A stretch of 64,000 nt of DNA from Fusibacter_C sp942493125 (GCA_942493125.1 OW818667.1:3224001-3288000); one strand, 5' to 3'; positions 32,557 through 46,174 are shown, counted from the stretch's first letter. Made by a program: numbers and translations. Notes: a model not told the origin generated them from the letters alone.

Positions 32557-33615
32557 ATGGCGAAGCGAAAAGTTTCTGAGATTGAAACAGGCATGATTTT
32601 GCTTGATGATATTTTTGATGAACATGATATTTTACTGATAGGTTCCGGTACGGAACTCAACTTAAATCATGTTGAGTTTCTCGTTCGTAAAAGGGTGCAC
32701 GAAGTCAACGTCAAGATTTTAGGTGAAGACCCAGTTAGTACGAATGAAAAGAAACAAATCGCACTTGAAACAATATCGGATGTTGAAGAGAAATACAAAT
32801 CAACGGTTGTCCGATTCAAATCAATTTACACAGAGTTTAAACTTGGTCGCGTTCCTGTCTACCAAGAAATAGACGATGCAATAGAACCACTGTATGAAGC
32901 GATTTTAAACGATGATCATTTTACTAGAAAAATGTGGCAGATGCACGCTTATGATGATTATACGTTTGATCATTCTGTCAGAGTATCCATGATATCTGGA
33001 TTGCTCGCAAAATGGTGTGGTTTAAATGCTGCTCAGATAAAAGATGCCGCATTGGCAGGATTGCTTCACGATATTGGCAAATGCAACATTCCGGATCAAA
33101 TATTAAACAAACCAACACATTTGACGATTGAAGAGTTTAAAGTTATGAAAACCCATGCTATCTTGGGTTATATCTTAATAAAAGACATTCCGAACATTTC
33201 GTTCGATGTCCTACAAGGCGTCATGCAACATCATGAACGTATGGATGGGTCAGGCTATCCTAATGGCCTTAAGGGACCGGATATCAATTATTTGGCAAAA
33301 CTAGTGGCGATTGCAGATGTTTATTGCGCCATGACGCAAGATCGCATCTATAAAGCGGCGATGCACCCATTTGAAACGATGAGTTTCATATTGGAGAAAT
33401 GCCATAGTTCACTTGATTTTTCAATCTCTAAGACATTTTTAGCGAACATTTCCCATTTTTATATAGGCCATGTGGTGTCACTTACAAATGGACAACAAGG
33501 CGAAATCATCATGACTTATAAGGATGATCCCGCGAGACCCCTTGTACGCGTCGGCGAGGAATATCTCGACTTACGTAGACATATCGACCTAGAAATTGTA
33601 TCGATGGTGGAATAA
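32557..33615 (+). CDS. HD-GYP domain c-di-GMP phosphodiesterase (second)
   Basis: A 352-residue protein with the same plan as the 26441 gene: N-terminal DUF3391-like region (KVSEIETGMILLDDIFDEHDILLIGSG), then a full HD-GYP domain with HDIGK at 171-175 and HHERMDGSGYP at 225-235, and the C-terminal tail YIGHVVSLTNGQQGEIIM. All metal-binding residues are intact. It is flanked by its own terminator and stands alone, so its signal input is unknown. Confidence 0.93.
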   Translation: MAKRKVSEIETGMILLDDIFDEHDILLIGSGTELNLNHVEFLVRKRVHEVNVKILGEDPVSTNEKKQIALETISDVEEKYKSTVVRFKSIYTEFKLGRVPVYQEIDDAIEPLYEAILNDDHFTRKMWQMHAYDDYTFDHSVRVSMISGLLAKWCGLNAAQIKDAALAGLLHDIGKCNIPDQILNKPTHLTIEEFKVMKTHAILGYILIKDIPNISFDVLQGVMQHHERMDGSGYPNGLKGPDINYLAKLVAIADVYCAMTQDRIYKAAMHPFETMSFILEKCHSSLDFSISKTFLANISHFYIGHVVSLTNGQQGEIIMTYKDDPARPLVRVGEEYLDLRRHIDLEIVSMVE

Positions 33616-33635
33616 CAGTAATAAACACAGTTAGC

Positions 33636-33672
33636 AACTCAGTGCACTAGGCATAGCGCACTGAGTTTTTTG
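33636..33672 (+). terminator. Intrinsic terminator
   Basis: AACTCAGTGC and GCACTGAGTT arms followed by T6, after the second HD-GYP gene. Confidence 0.9.
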
Positions 33673-33682
33673 TTATGATAAA

Positions 33683-33696
33683 GGAACGTATGTTCC
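33683..33696. promoter_or_regulatory. Candidate LexA (SOS) box
   Basis: The 14-base palindrome GGAACGTATGTTCC fits the Gram-positive LexA consensus GAAC-N4-GTTC. It lies 74 bases before the topoisomerase start and 11 bases upstream of a possible TTGCAT (33708) / TATGAT (33732) promoter. Confidence 0.45.
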
Positions 33697-33769
33697 GTCG
33701 AAAAGACTTGCATAATGACCCTAGCATTTGATATGATAGGGATTGAGAGTAATTTAATAGAGGTGGCAA

Positions 33770-35743
33770 ATGAGTAAAACCAATTATAACAATGAGAGCA
33801 TTACATCTTTAAAAGGCGCAGACCGCGTACGAAAAAGACCCTCTGTCATTTTCGGCTCCGATGGGCTTGAAGGATGTCAGCATTCCTTTTTTGAAATACT
33901 GTCGAATTCAATTGATGAAGCGCGTGGTGGGTTCGGAAAAGAGATCGTTGTCATCAGACACAACGACAACTCGATTTCCGTTATCGACGAAGCGCGTGGT
34001 ATTCCTGTAGATTTCAATCAAAAGGAAGAGAAATACAACTGGGAACTTGTTTTCACTGAACTTTATGCAGGTGGTAAGTACAACAACAATGATTCATCTG
34101 TCTACGAATACAGTCTTGGACTCAATGGCCTTGGACTTTGTGCAACGCAATATAGTTCTGAGTTCATGGATGTCATCGTCAAAAGAGATGGCTTTGAATA
34201 TGAACTTCATTTCAAAAAGGGTGAAATGATCGAAGGCGGATTTTTAAAAAAGCCGACCAATTCAAGAAAAACGGGTACCTCGATTAGATGGCGTCCCGAT
34301 TTAGCTGTTTTTAAAGAAAATGTTATTCCACTTGAGTATTTTCAAGATATTATGCGCAAGCAATCCATCGTCAATCCAGGCATCAATTTCATCTTAAAGG
34401 ATGAAAGCACGGATATCGCTTTTGAATATAAATACGATAGAGGCATCGTCGATTATGTCGCAGAAATATCGGAAGATAAAAATTTTACAGACGTCATTTA
34501 TTTTGAAGATGAAGGCCGTGGTCGCGATCGTGACGACATGCCTGAATATAAAGTAAAAGCGCAAATGGCTTTTGCATTTAACAACGAAGTCAATCTTCTC
34601 GAGTACTTCCATAACTCGAGCTTTCTCGAACATGGTGGCTCTCCAGATCGAGCGGTTAAAAATGCATTCATATATGAGCTCGATAAATTCATTAAGCAAC
34701 TTGGCAAATACACAAAAACGGAAAAGAAAATCGCATTCATTGACATACAAGACAGTTTAATACTCGTTACAACGAGTTTTTCTACTATAACGAGTTATGA
34801 AAATCAAACGAAAAAATCGATTACCAATAAATTCGTTCAGGACTTCATGACAGATATGATCAAGAAGAACCTTGAAATCTATTTTATAGAAAACAAGGAG
34901 CACGCTGAGCGCATCGCGGATCAAGTTTTGATCAATAAACGCTCACGGGAGAAAGCAGAAGTTACAAGGCTCAATCTCAAAAAAACTTTAGGCACAAAGA
35001 TGGATGTCACAAACCGCGTTAAAAAATTCGTCGACTGCCGTACAAAAGATATAAAGAGACGTGAAGTTTATATACTAGAAGGCGATTCTGCCCTCGGTTC
35101 ATGTAAACTCGCAAGGGATAGTGAATTCCAAGCGCTTATGCCAATACGTGGCAAGATTCTCAACTGTCTAAAAGCTGATTATGAGAAGATATTCCAATCC
35201 GAGATTATCATAGATTTGATTAAGGTTCTTGGATGCGGCGTCGAGATAAAGACAAGGCACAATAAGGACCTCGATACCTTTAACTATGATAACTTCAAAT
35301 GGGCAAAAATCATCATATGTACCGATGCCGATGTCGATGGTTATCATATTAGAACTATGGTTCTTACAATGATCTATAGACTGATTCCAACGCTTATCGA
35401 AAACGGCAATGTCTATATTGCTGAATCACCATTATTTGAAATTACGACTGCAGATGGCCAGACATTTTTTGCCTACAATGAAAAAGAAAAAAACGACTTT
35501 GTCAAAAAACTCAGTAAAAAATATACGATTCAGCGCTCAAAAGGTTTAGGAGAGAATGATCCTGACATGATGTGGCTCACAACGATGTGCCCAACATCTA
35601 GAAGATTGATCCGAGTTACACCTGACGAGTTATTTGAAACACAACGCATGTTTGAGATTCTACTCGGCGATGACCTTGATGGAAGAAAAGAATTCATCGA
35701 AGATAATGGCGAGCAATATCTAGAACTGCTGGATTTAAGCTAA
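33770..35743 (+). CDS. Type IIA topoisomerase ATPase subunit (ParE/GyrB-like, divergent)
   Basis: A 657-residue GHKL ATPase plus TOPRIM protein. The ATP site is seen as EILSNSIDEA (Asn and Asp for Mg/ATP), VIDEARGIPVD and GGKYNNNDSSVYEYSLGLNGLG. The TOPRIM motif is EGDSALGSCKLAR near 437, where canonical GyrB/ParE reads EGDSAGGSAKQGR; the DxDxD acid motif TDADVDGYHI near 520 is intact. The ATPase loop reads ENQTKKSITNK instead of QTKxKLGN. It forms an operon with the GyrA/ParC-like gene. These differences suggest the clostridial second topoisomerase (topo IV-like) rather than housekeeping gyrase. Confidence 0.88.
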   Translation: MSKTNYNNESITSLKGADRVRKRPSVIFGSDGLEGCQHSFFEILSNSIDEARGGFGKEIVVIRHNDNSISVIDEARGIPVDFNQKEEKYNWELVFTELYAGGKYNNNDSSVYEYSLGLNGLGLCATQYSSEFMDVIVKRDGFEYELHFKKGEMIEGGFLKKPTNSRKTGTSIRWRPDLAVFKENVIPLEYFQDIMRKQSIVNPGINFILKDESTDIAFEYKYDRGIVDYVAEISEDKNFTDVIYFEDEGRGRDRDDMPEYKVKAQMAFAFNNEVNLLEYFHNSSFLEHGGSPDRAVKNAFIYELDKFIKQLGKYTKTEKKIAFIDIQDSLILVTTSFSTITSYENQTKKSITNKFVQDFMTDMIKKNLEIYFIENKEHAERIADQVLINKRSREKAEVTRLNLKKTLGTKMDVTNRVKKFVDCRTKDIKRREVYILEGDSALGSCKLARDSEFQALMPIRGKILNCLKADYEKIFQSEIIIDLIKVLGCGVEIKTRHNKDLDTFNYDNFKWAKIIICTDADVDGYHIRTMVLTMIYRLIPTLIENGNVYIAESPLFEITTADGQTFFAYNEKEKNDFVKKLSKKYTIQRSKGLGENDPDMMWLTTMCPTSRRLIRVTPDELFETQRMFEILLGDDLDGRKEFIEDNGEQYLELLDLS

Positions 35744-35767
35744 TAATCAGAATTGCTGAGGTGTATG

Positions 35768-38026
35768 ATGAAAGAAAATGATAAAAGTAAAAGCAAAGGC
35801 AAAAAACTCAAAGGTCCTGAAGAAAGCACCGAAATCGCAGGACCACTTTATACCGATCAAATCATAACAGAAACGCTTGAAAAAAATTTCATGCCATATG
35901 CGATGAGCGTTATTGTTTCAAGAGCGATTCCTGAAATTGACGGTTTCAAGCCTTCTCATAGAAAAATTTTATATACTATGTACAAAATGAAGTTGCCAAA
36001 GGGCGGTCGAACAAAGTCGGCAAACGTCGTTGGTCAAACGATGAAGCTCAATCCGCATGGCGATCTCGCAATCTACGGCACTATGGTTAGATTGACCCGT
36101 GGCAATGAAGCCATGTTGTTGCCATATATTGATTCAAAAGGAAATTTTGGAAAAGTTACTTCTAGAGATATGAAATTTGCTGCACCAAGATATACAGAAG
36201 TAAGATTAGATGACATTTCTGAAGAGCTTTTCATGAACATTGACAAGGAAACCGTCGATTTTGTGGATAACTATGACGGCACAATGAAAGAACCCACACT
36301 TCTTCCAGTTACTTTCCCCAATATACTAGCCAATCCCAATAAAGGTATCGCTGTCGGTATGGCCAGCAACTTCCCAAGCTTTAATCTCAAAGAACTCTGT
36401 GAAGCGACGATCGCCTTTATCCAAGATCCGGGTGTAGATCTCATAGATATTATGCCAGCACCTGATTTTTCAACCGGTGGAGAACTTATATACAACAAAC
36501 AGGATATGCGCAAGATCTATGATGCTGGGACTGGATCGTTCAAATTAAGGGGCAAAATCGAATTCTCAAAAGAAGACAATATGCTTCTGATTAAGGAGAT
36601 ACCGTATACAACAACTGTTGAGCAGATTATCGAAAAAATTGTCGAGATGATAAAAGCTGGCAGGATCAAAGAAATCAATGACGTTCGCGATGAAACAGAT
36701 CTCAAGGGTCTGCAAATTGCCATCGACCTAAAAAGAGGCACTGAACATGAGAAATTGATTTCAAAGATTTTCAAATTTACGACGTTGGAAGACAGCTTTT
36801 CATGTAATATGAACCTTCTTATCAACGGTAGACCCAAAGTGCTTGGTGTAAAAGCAATCCTCATGGAATGGTTGATGTTCAGAAGAATCTGTGTCAAACG
36901 CAGTACACAATACGATATAGACAGACTTAAAGAAAAATTGCACTTATTGCATGGTTTACAAAAAGTTTTATTGGATATAGATCTTGCCATCAAGATTATC
37001 CGAGAGACAGAACTAGACAAAGCTGTACTTCCAAATCTCATGGGTGCGTTCTCAATAGATGATATACAGGCAAATTTCGTAGCGGATATTCGCCTCAGAA
37101 ATATCAACAAAGAGTATATTCTCAATCGCGTTAAAGAGATTGCCGGTCTTGAAGAAGAACTCATAAGGCTTGAAGACCTCATCAACAATGACAAAAAAAT
37201 TGACAAGGTGATCATCAAAGAGCTTCAAGGTATTATCAAAAAGTATGGCAAAGCGCGTATGACACAGCTTGTTTCAGAAGAAGATATCGTTCAACACGTT
37301 TCAGTTACTCATGTTGAGGATTATAATCTAAGGGTCTTCTTTACAGCGCACAACTATTTAAAAAAAGTAACACTCGTTTCATTAAGGTCAAGTGGCGATC
37401 ATAAGATTAAGGAAGAAGACGAAATCCTTCAAGAGATTGAGGGAACCAATAAAGATGAAATCATATTCTTTACAAACAAATGCAACGCCTACAAAATGAA
37501 AATGTACGAGATTGAAGATCATAAAGTGAGTAGCTTAGGCGTTTACCTACCAAATATTCTAGGTCTAGAGCAAGGTGAGGAAGTACTTTACTGTGTTTTA
37601 ACCAACGATTTTAAAGGCTTTATGATTTTTGGCTTCGAAAATGGCAAGATTGCCAGAGTACCTTTAGAGGCATACAAGACCAAGACAAACCGCAAAAAAC
37701 TGATCAAAGCGTTTTCAGATGAATCCAAAATAGTTAAAATTCACTTCTTTAATGAAGAAGGCGACCTGACTGCGATTCGAGAATCAAGTAAAGAAATGCG
37801 TGCAATCGTATTTAACACGAGTCTTGTCACAGAAAAAATCACGAAAAACACACGTGGTATCCAAGTCTTCAGAATGAAAAAGGGTAGTATCATGTCTGCG
37901 CTGATCAAAACGGAGTTTCATCCTTTTGAAGAAATCGACAGATATCGCATATCTGATATCCCTAAATCAGGCGAAGAACTCGATGCGCTCGAGAAATTGA
38001 CTTTTAATAAATGGAATAAACTATAA
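35768..38026 (+). CDS. Type IIA topoisomerase DNA-cleavage subunit (ParC/GyrA-like)
   Basis: The product of about 752 residues begins with a Lys-rich tail, then the winged-helix/tower breakage domain: YAMSVIVSRAIPEIDGFKPSHRKILY (PRxxxGxKPxxRxxL region), and the catalytic Tyr142 in AAPRYTEVRL. The GyrA-box QRRGGKG is not found in the C-terminal region (NRKKLIKAFSDESKIV...), so it is not a supercoiling gyrase by sequence; a ParC-like decatenase is more likely. Start is ambiguous between ATG 35765 and 35768; 35768 has better spacing to GAGG. It follows its partner by 24 bases. Confidence 0.88.
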   Translation: MKENDKSKSKGKKLKGPEESTEIAGPLYTDQIITETLEKNFMPYAMSVIVSRAIPEIDGFKPSHRKILYTMYKMKLPKGGRTKSANVVGQTMKLNPHGDLAIYGTMVRLTRGNEAMLLPYIDSKGNFGKVTSRDMKFAAPRYTEVRLDDISEELFMNIDKETVDFVDNYDGTMKEPTLLPVTFPNILANPNKGIAVGMASNFPSFNLKELCEATIAFIQDPGVDLIDIMPAPDFSTGGELIYNKQDMRKIYDAGTGSFKLRGKIEFSKEDNMLLIKEIPYTTTVEQIIEKIVEMIKAGRIKEINDVRDETDLKGLQIAIDLKRGTEHEKLISKIFKFTTLEDSFSCNMNLLINGRPKVLGVKAILMEWLMFRRICVKRSTQYDIDRLKEKLHLLHGLQKVLLDIDLAIKIIRETELDKAVLPNLMGAFSIDDIQANFVADIRLRNINKEYILNRVKEIAGLEEELIRLEDLINNDKKIDKVIIKELQGIIKKYGKARMTQLVSEEDIVQHVSVTHVEDYNLRVFFTAHNYLKKVTLVSLRSSGDHKIKEEDEILQEIEGTNKDEIIFFTNKCNAYKMKMYEIEDHKVSSLGVYLPNILGLEQGEEVLYCVLTNDFKGFMIFGFENGKIARVPLEAYKTKTNRKKLIKAFSDESKIVKIHFFNEEGDLTAIRESSKEMRAIVFNTSLVTEKITKNTRGIQVFRMKKGSIMSALIKTEFHPFEEIDRYRISDIPKSGEELDALEKLTFNKWNKL

Positions 38027-38121
38027 CGTTCAATTTATTGTGTTAATGCGTTTGTCATGGGTATAACCATAGAGATACGTTTAAGAACAAGCTCAAGAAC
38101 ATGCTGGAGGAGGTAGCTTCT

Positions 38122-38496
38122 ATGTGCCAACATTATCAGAACAACAAAAAAATCATTAAATACCTTATCATTATTCTTACGATAGGTTTAATCGTCAAAG
38201 TAAGTTATGAACTTAAATGGCTTGATGTTGCTAGTGGTATCTTGAAACTGGAAACCAATAAGAAGAAAAGCATTCAGAACATTTCGATGAAATCATTGGC
38301 ATTTATTGGTCTTACAGGTTGCGAAAACGATTTTGTTCTAAAAATGCAAAATATGGGCTGGTCATTTATTAAGCATTATGGCCGCGGCATGATCTTTGAA
38401 AAAGAAGGGTATGAAATCCTCATAACAAAGAAGAACTATTTCAACCGTTACCTGTTTTTTGAAGTAACGACACGTGAAATCTTCGATGTAATCTAG
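38122..38496 (+). CDS. Small membrane-anchored protein of unknown function
   Basis: The 124-residue product has one N-terminal transmembrane segment (YLIIILTIGLIVKVSYEL, about 15-32) and a mixed C-terminal domain ending GYEILITKKNYFNRYLFFEVTTREIFDVI. GGAGGAGG at 38105-38112 supports ATG 38122. It follows the topoisomerase pair by about 95 bases. No family recognised. Confidence 0.6.
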   Translation: MCQHYQNNKKIIKYLIIILTIGLIVKVSYELKWLDVASGILKLETNKKKSIQNISMKSLAFIGLTGCENDFVLKMQNMGWSFIKHYGRGMIFEKEGYEILITKKNYFNRYLFFEVTTREIFDVI

Positions 38497-38501
38497 TTAT
38501 A

Positions 38502-38545
38502 GTTTGAGATGAATCTCATTATTGTTTGAGATGAATCTCATTATA
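38502..38545. repeat. Two tandem 22-base palindromic repeats
   Basis: The unit GTTTGAGATGAATCTCATTA occurs twice in a row, each with an internal GAGAT-GA-ATCTC palindrome, followed by a partial third copy (GTTGAG). Confidence 0.8.
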
Positions 38546-38638
38546 GTTGAGTCATTTGTTGCATGATAGTATACTCGATTATATGTAAGCGTTCAAATGA
38601 CACGGTTTTATCGAGATATTAACAATTTTATAATAGAA

Positions 38639-38669
38639 GAGTTCTTCTATAAAGGAGAACTCTTTTTTA
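38639..38669 (+). terminator. Intrinsic terminator upstream of the rRNA operon
   Basis: AGAGTTCT and AGAACTCT arms around a 12-base loop, then T6. Confidence 0.85.
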
Positions 38670-38739
38670 CTGGTTTGATTCGTCTGAAAATTGAGAATAC
38701 ACTTTCTTTTATAAGTTGTAAAAAAGTCAGTAAAACGCC

Positions 38740-38768
38740 TTGACACGCTTTGGGTGAGATGTTATTAT
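38740..38768 (+). promoter_or_regulatory. rRNA operon promoter P1
   Basis: TTGACA (38740) and TATTAT (38763) separated by 17 bases; an overlapping TATAAT at 38766 is an alternative -10. Confidence 0.75.
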
Positions 38769-38879
38769 AATCAAGTCGCTTCACACAGCAGCACAAATTG
38801 ATAAAGAAGCGGCCAATGAGGCGCATATGATGCACCTTAAACCAATCGTTAAAATGGAAACTTAATTCTGAGATTTGTA

Positions 38880-38908
38880 TTGACAAAGAAAATTAAGTTT
38901 GCTATAAT
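38880..38908 (+). promoter_or_regulatory. rRNA operon promoter P2
   Basis: Consensus TTGACA (38880-38885) and TATAAT (38903-38908) with a 17-base spacer. Strength and place fit tandem rRNA promoters of Firmicutes. Confidence 0.9.
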
Positions 38909-38993
38909 CAAATAGCTGTCACCCTTGTAAACACTACATCAAATTGATGTTAACTTTATAAGTAATCAGCTTTAACAATTAAAAACAGGACCT

Positions 38994-39015
38994 TGAAAAT
39001 TGAATAGCGCAAATG
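38994..39015 (+). other. 16S pre-rRNA processing stem, 5' strand
   Basis: The 22 bases here are complementary to 40719-40740 behind the 16S gene with a single mismatch. The two strands would form the long stem cut by RNase III-type enzymes. The region 38909-39167 is otherwise leader RNA. Confidence 0.85.
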
Positions 39016-39167
39016 AAAAAAACCAAATGATGCGAAAGCGTCAAAAGCAATAAAAACAACTTAACAGTTGTTTCCGGATAAACTTTGCAGAAAGTTTATA
39101 CAAAAATGCAAGAGCGATCTTGCAGCAAGTTAGCTCATTTATGAGATAGCAGGCAAAAACTTAAATT

Positions 39168-41022
<1,855 letters not shown>

Positions 41023-41098
41023 GGGGGTTTAGCTCAGTTGGGAGAGCACCTGCCTTGCACGCAGGGGGTCAAGAGTTCAAGTCTCTTAATCTCCACCA
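41023..41098 (+). tRNA. tRNA-Ala (TGC)
   Basis: Cloverleaf with acceptor GGGGGTT/AATCTCC, anticodon loop CTTGCAC giving TGC, and an encoded CCA. It is the only tRNA in the 16S-23S spacer. Confidence 0.96.
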
Positions 41099-41161
41099 TT
41101 GACAACACTAGATGTTGTCGCAAACTAAATAGAAGTTTAACTTAGGTTGAATTTCATTGTT

Positions 41162-41191
41162 CCTTGAAAATTGCATATAGAATCGACATTT
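41162..41191 (+). other. 23S pre-rRNA processing stem, 5' strand
   Basis: CCTTGAAAATTGCATATA and the following bases pair with 44265-44293 behind the 23S gene, forming the expected 23S processing stem. Confidence 0.82.
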
Positions 41192-41327
41192 ACGCGAAAC
41201 AAAGTTTCGCGCCCGACATGAGCAACCGAAGGTTGGTAGGAGGGTGTGTATACTAAGTTAGCGTTAAAAACACTGTATTTTAAAAAAGTCGTTTGATGCA
41301 AGGCTTAAGCGCCGTGTATTAAATGCA

Positions 41328-44247
<2,920 letters not shown>

Positions 44248-44309
44248 CTTTTATAAAAACAGTGAAATGTCGAACTTATATGCAATTTTCAGGGTACAAA
44301 CCTGAAGAT

Positions 44310-44423
44310 CCAGTGATGATGGCGGAGGGGCCACACCTGTTCCCATACCGAACACAGAAGTAAAGTCCTCCAGCGTCGAGGGTACTTGGCGGGCAGCTGC
44401 CTGGGAGAGTAGAACGTTGCTGG
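44310..44423 (+). rRNA. rrf: 5S ribosomal RNA
   Basis: About 114 bases with terminal pairing of CCAG and CTGG, loop CCCATACCGAACACAGAAG and GGCGGGCAGC region typical of 5S. It follows the 23S gene by about 60 bases. Confidence 0.95.
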
Positions 44424-44505
44424 TTTGAACGTGGGAGATACTTTGTATCTCCTGCGGAATCAATTTTCAAAAATGCTTTGAATGTAATAATATTTGCTCT
44501 TATAT

Positions 44506-44580
44506 TCCAAGGTAGCTCAACGGTGGAGCACTCGGCTGTTAACCGATAGGCTGAGGGTTCGAATCCCTCCCTTGGAGCCA
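44506..44580 (+). tRNA. tRNA-Asn (GTT)
   Basis: Acceptor TCCAAGG/CCTTGGA, anticodon loop CTGTTAA, encoded CCA. First of the 19-gene array behind the 5S gene. Confidence 0.96.
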
Positions 44581-44602
44581 ATTAATTTTATGTTAGCAAT
44601 AA

Positions 44603-44689
44603 GCCGTGGTGGCGGAACTGGCAGACGCACAGGACTTAAAATCCTGCGGTGGCGACACCGTACCGGTTCGATTCCGGTCCTCGGCACCA
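44603..44689 (+). tRNA. tRNA-Leu (TAA)
   Basis: Class II tRNA with a long variable arm; anticodon loop CTTAAAA gives TAA; CCA encoded. Confidence 0.95.
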
Positions 44690-44765
44690 ACTACAAATTT
44701 CACATAAGTGGAATTTGTATGCAAACATTAATTGTAGTGCAAAGCTTTAATTACCAAATTATCAT

Positions 44766-44840
44766 CGCGGAGTGGAGCAGTGGCAGCTCGTTGGGCTCAT
44801 AACCCAAAGGCCGTAGGTTCGAATCCTGCCTCCGCAACCA
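44766..44840 (+). tRNA. Initiator tRNA-fMet (CAT)
   Basis: CAT anticodon with GGG/CCC pairs in the anticodon stem and an unpaired C1-A72 at the acceptor end, the two hallmarks of initiators. CCA encoded. Confidence 0.93.
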
Positions 44841-44875
44841 TGTATACAACATTTAAATATGAGTACTTATAATAT

Positions 44876-44952
44876 GGCGGCGTAGCTTAGTTGGCTAGAG
44901 CGTCCGGTTCATACCCGGAAGGTCGGTGGTTCGAATCCGCCCGCCGCTACCA
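44876..44952 (+). tRNA. Elongator tRNA-Met (CAT)
   Basis: Anticodon loop TTCATAC gives CAT; acceptor GGCGGCG pairs at its end and lacks initiator features; CCA encoded. Confidence 0.88.
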
Positions 44953-44967
44953 TTTTCACCATTGCAT

Positions 44968-45042
44968 GGCCCCTTGGTCAAGCGGTCAAGACACCGCCCT
45001 TTCACGGCGGTAACAGGGGTTCGATTCCCCTAGGGGTCACCA
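44968..45042 (+). tRNA. tRNA-Glu (TTC)
   Basis: Acceptor GGCCCCT, anticodon loop CTTTCAC gives TTC, CCA encoded. Confidence 0.96.
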
Positions 45043-45047
45043 TTTAT

Positions 45048-45123
45048 GGAAGTTTAGCTCAGCTGGGAGAGCATCTGCCTTACAAGCAGAGGGTCATAGG
45101 TTCGATCCCTATAACTTCCACCA
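45048..45123 (+). tRNA. tRNA-Val (TAC)
   Basis: Acceptor GGAAGTT/AACTTCC, anticodon loop CTTACAA gives TAC, CCA encoded. Confidence 0.96.
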
Positions 45124-45128
45124 TTTAC

Positions 45129-45205
45129 GGTCCAGTAGTTCAGTTGGTTAGAACGCTAGCCTGTCACGCTAGAGGTCGACGGTTCGAGTCCGTTCTGGAT
45201 CGCCA
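45129..45205 (+). tRNA. tRNA-Asp (GTC)
   Basis: Anticodon loop CTGTCAC gives GTC; discriminator G and CCA encoded. Confidence 0.96.
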
Positions 45206-45213
45206 TTTTTTTT

Positions 45214-45289
<76 letters not shown>

Positions 45290-45304
45290 TTTTCATTTTA
45301 ATTC

Positions 45305-45389
45305 GGAGGGGTTCCCGAGTGGCCAAAGGGGGCGGACTGTAAATCCGTTATCAGCGATTTCGAAGGTTCGAATCCTTCTCCCTCCACCA
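45305..45389 (+). tRNA. tRNA-Tyr (GTA)
   Basis: Class II tRNA; anticodon loop CTGTAAA gives GTA; CCA encoded. Confidence 0.96.
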
Positions 45390-45447
45390 AAAATTTTTGG
45401 TGAGAAAAAACGCGTTGCATTTTTTCTCATAAACATCCAGTTTTATC

Positions 45448-45521
45448 GCGGGTGTAGCTCAATGGTAGAGCCCCAGCCTTCCAAGCTGGTTGTGAGAGTT
45501 CGATTCTCTTCACCCGCTCCA
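45448..45521 (+). tRNA. tRNA-Gly (TCC)
   Basis: Acceptor GCGGGTG/CACCCGC, anticodon loop CTTCCAA gives TCC, CCA encoded. A GAGAAAAA/TTTTTTCTC hairpin lies in the spacer before it (about 45403-45429). Confidence 0.95.
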
Positions 45522-45528
45522 TAATCAT

Positions 45529-45603
45529 TGGGAATTCGCCAAGCGGTAAGGCAACGGACTTTGACTCCGTCATTCACAGGTTCAAATCCTGTATTCCCAG
45601 CCA
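45529..45603 (+). tRNA. tRNA-Gln (TTG)
   Basis: Acceptor TGGGAAT/ATTCCCA, anticodon loop TTTGACT gives TTG, CCA encoded. Confidence 0.95.
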
Positions 45604-45623
45604 GTTTTAATTTTTATCGACAT

Positions 45624-45699
45624 GGTCCAATAGCTCAGTCGGTAGAGCACCTGACTTTTAATCAGGGTGTCCCGCGTTCGAGTCGCGGTTGGATCACCA
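45624..45699 (+). tRNA. tRNA-Lys (TTT)
   Basis: Acceptor GGTCCAA/TTGGATC, anticodon loop CTTTTAA gives TTT, CCA encoded. Confidence 0.95.
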
Positions 45700-45737
45700 T
45701 TTACAAATTTCACTATGATGTATAGGTTTCATTTTAT

Positions 45738-45826
45738 GGAGAGGTACCGAAGCGGTCACAACGGGGCGGTCTTGAAAACCGTTAGGGTGCAAGCCCACGT
45801 GGGTTCGAATCCCACCCTCTCCGCCA
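45738..45826 (+). tRNA. tRNA-Ser (TGA)
   Basis: Class II tRNA with long variable arm; acceptor GGAGAGG/CCTCTCC; anticodon loop CTTGAAA gives TGA; CCA encoded. Confidence 0.95.
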
Positions 45827-45897
45827 TTTATATTTATGAGCAGAATGCTTGCATTCTTTCATATAGGGTAATGTATTAAAAATTAGCGTTTCAACAC

Positions 45898-45989
45898 GGA
45901 GAAGTACTCAAGTGGCTGAAGAGGCTCCCCTGCTAAGGGAGTAGGTCTCGACGAGGGGCGCGAGGGTTCAAATCCCTCCTTCTCCGCCA
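45898..45989 (+). tRNA. tRNA-Ser (GCT)
   Basis: Class II tRNA with acceptor GGAGAAG/CTTCTCC; anticodon loop CTGCTAA gives GCT; CCA encoded. Confidence 0.95.
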
Positions 45990-46012
45990 ATTTTTTTTAG
46001 GATGCTCAATTG

Positions 46013-46089
46013 GGGCCATTAGCTCAGTTGGTTAGAGCATCCGGCTCATAACCGGATGGTCCGGGGTTCGAGTCCCTGATGGCCCACCA
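46013..46089 (+). tRNA. tRNA with CAT anticodon, probably Ile2
   Basis: Acceptor GGGCCAT/ATGGCCC, anticodon loop CTCATAA. This is the third CAT tRNA of the array. Its acceptor and arms resemble the tRNA-Ile2 whose C34 is converted to lysidine by TilS, rather than an elongator Met; the assignment needs a model search. Confidence 0.8.
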
Positions 46090-46098
46090 ACCACAAAT

Positions 46099-46174
46099 AG
46101 GAGTGTAGCTCAGCTGGTAGAGCATCGGTCTCCAAAACCGAGTGTCGCAGGTTCGAACCCTGTCTCTCCTGCCA
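46099..46174 (+). tRNA. tRNA-Trp (CCA)
   Basis: Anticodon loop CTCCAAA gives CCA; discriminator G and encoded CCA end. Confidence 0.95.

Noticed and set aside
36517..37218. 233-residue open frame on the minus strand
   Set aside because: It is a shadow of the GyrA/ParC-like gene; Ser/Ile-rich composition and no ribosome binding site.
38502..38545. CRISPR array
   Set aside because: Only two directly adjacent units without spacers and no cas genes; simple tandem repeats.
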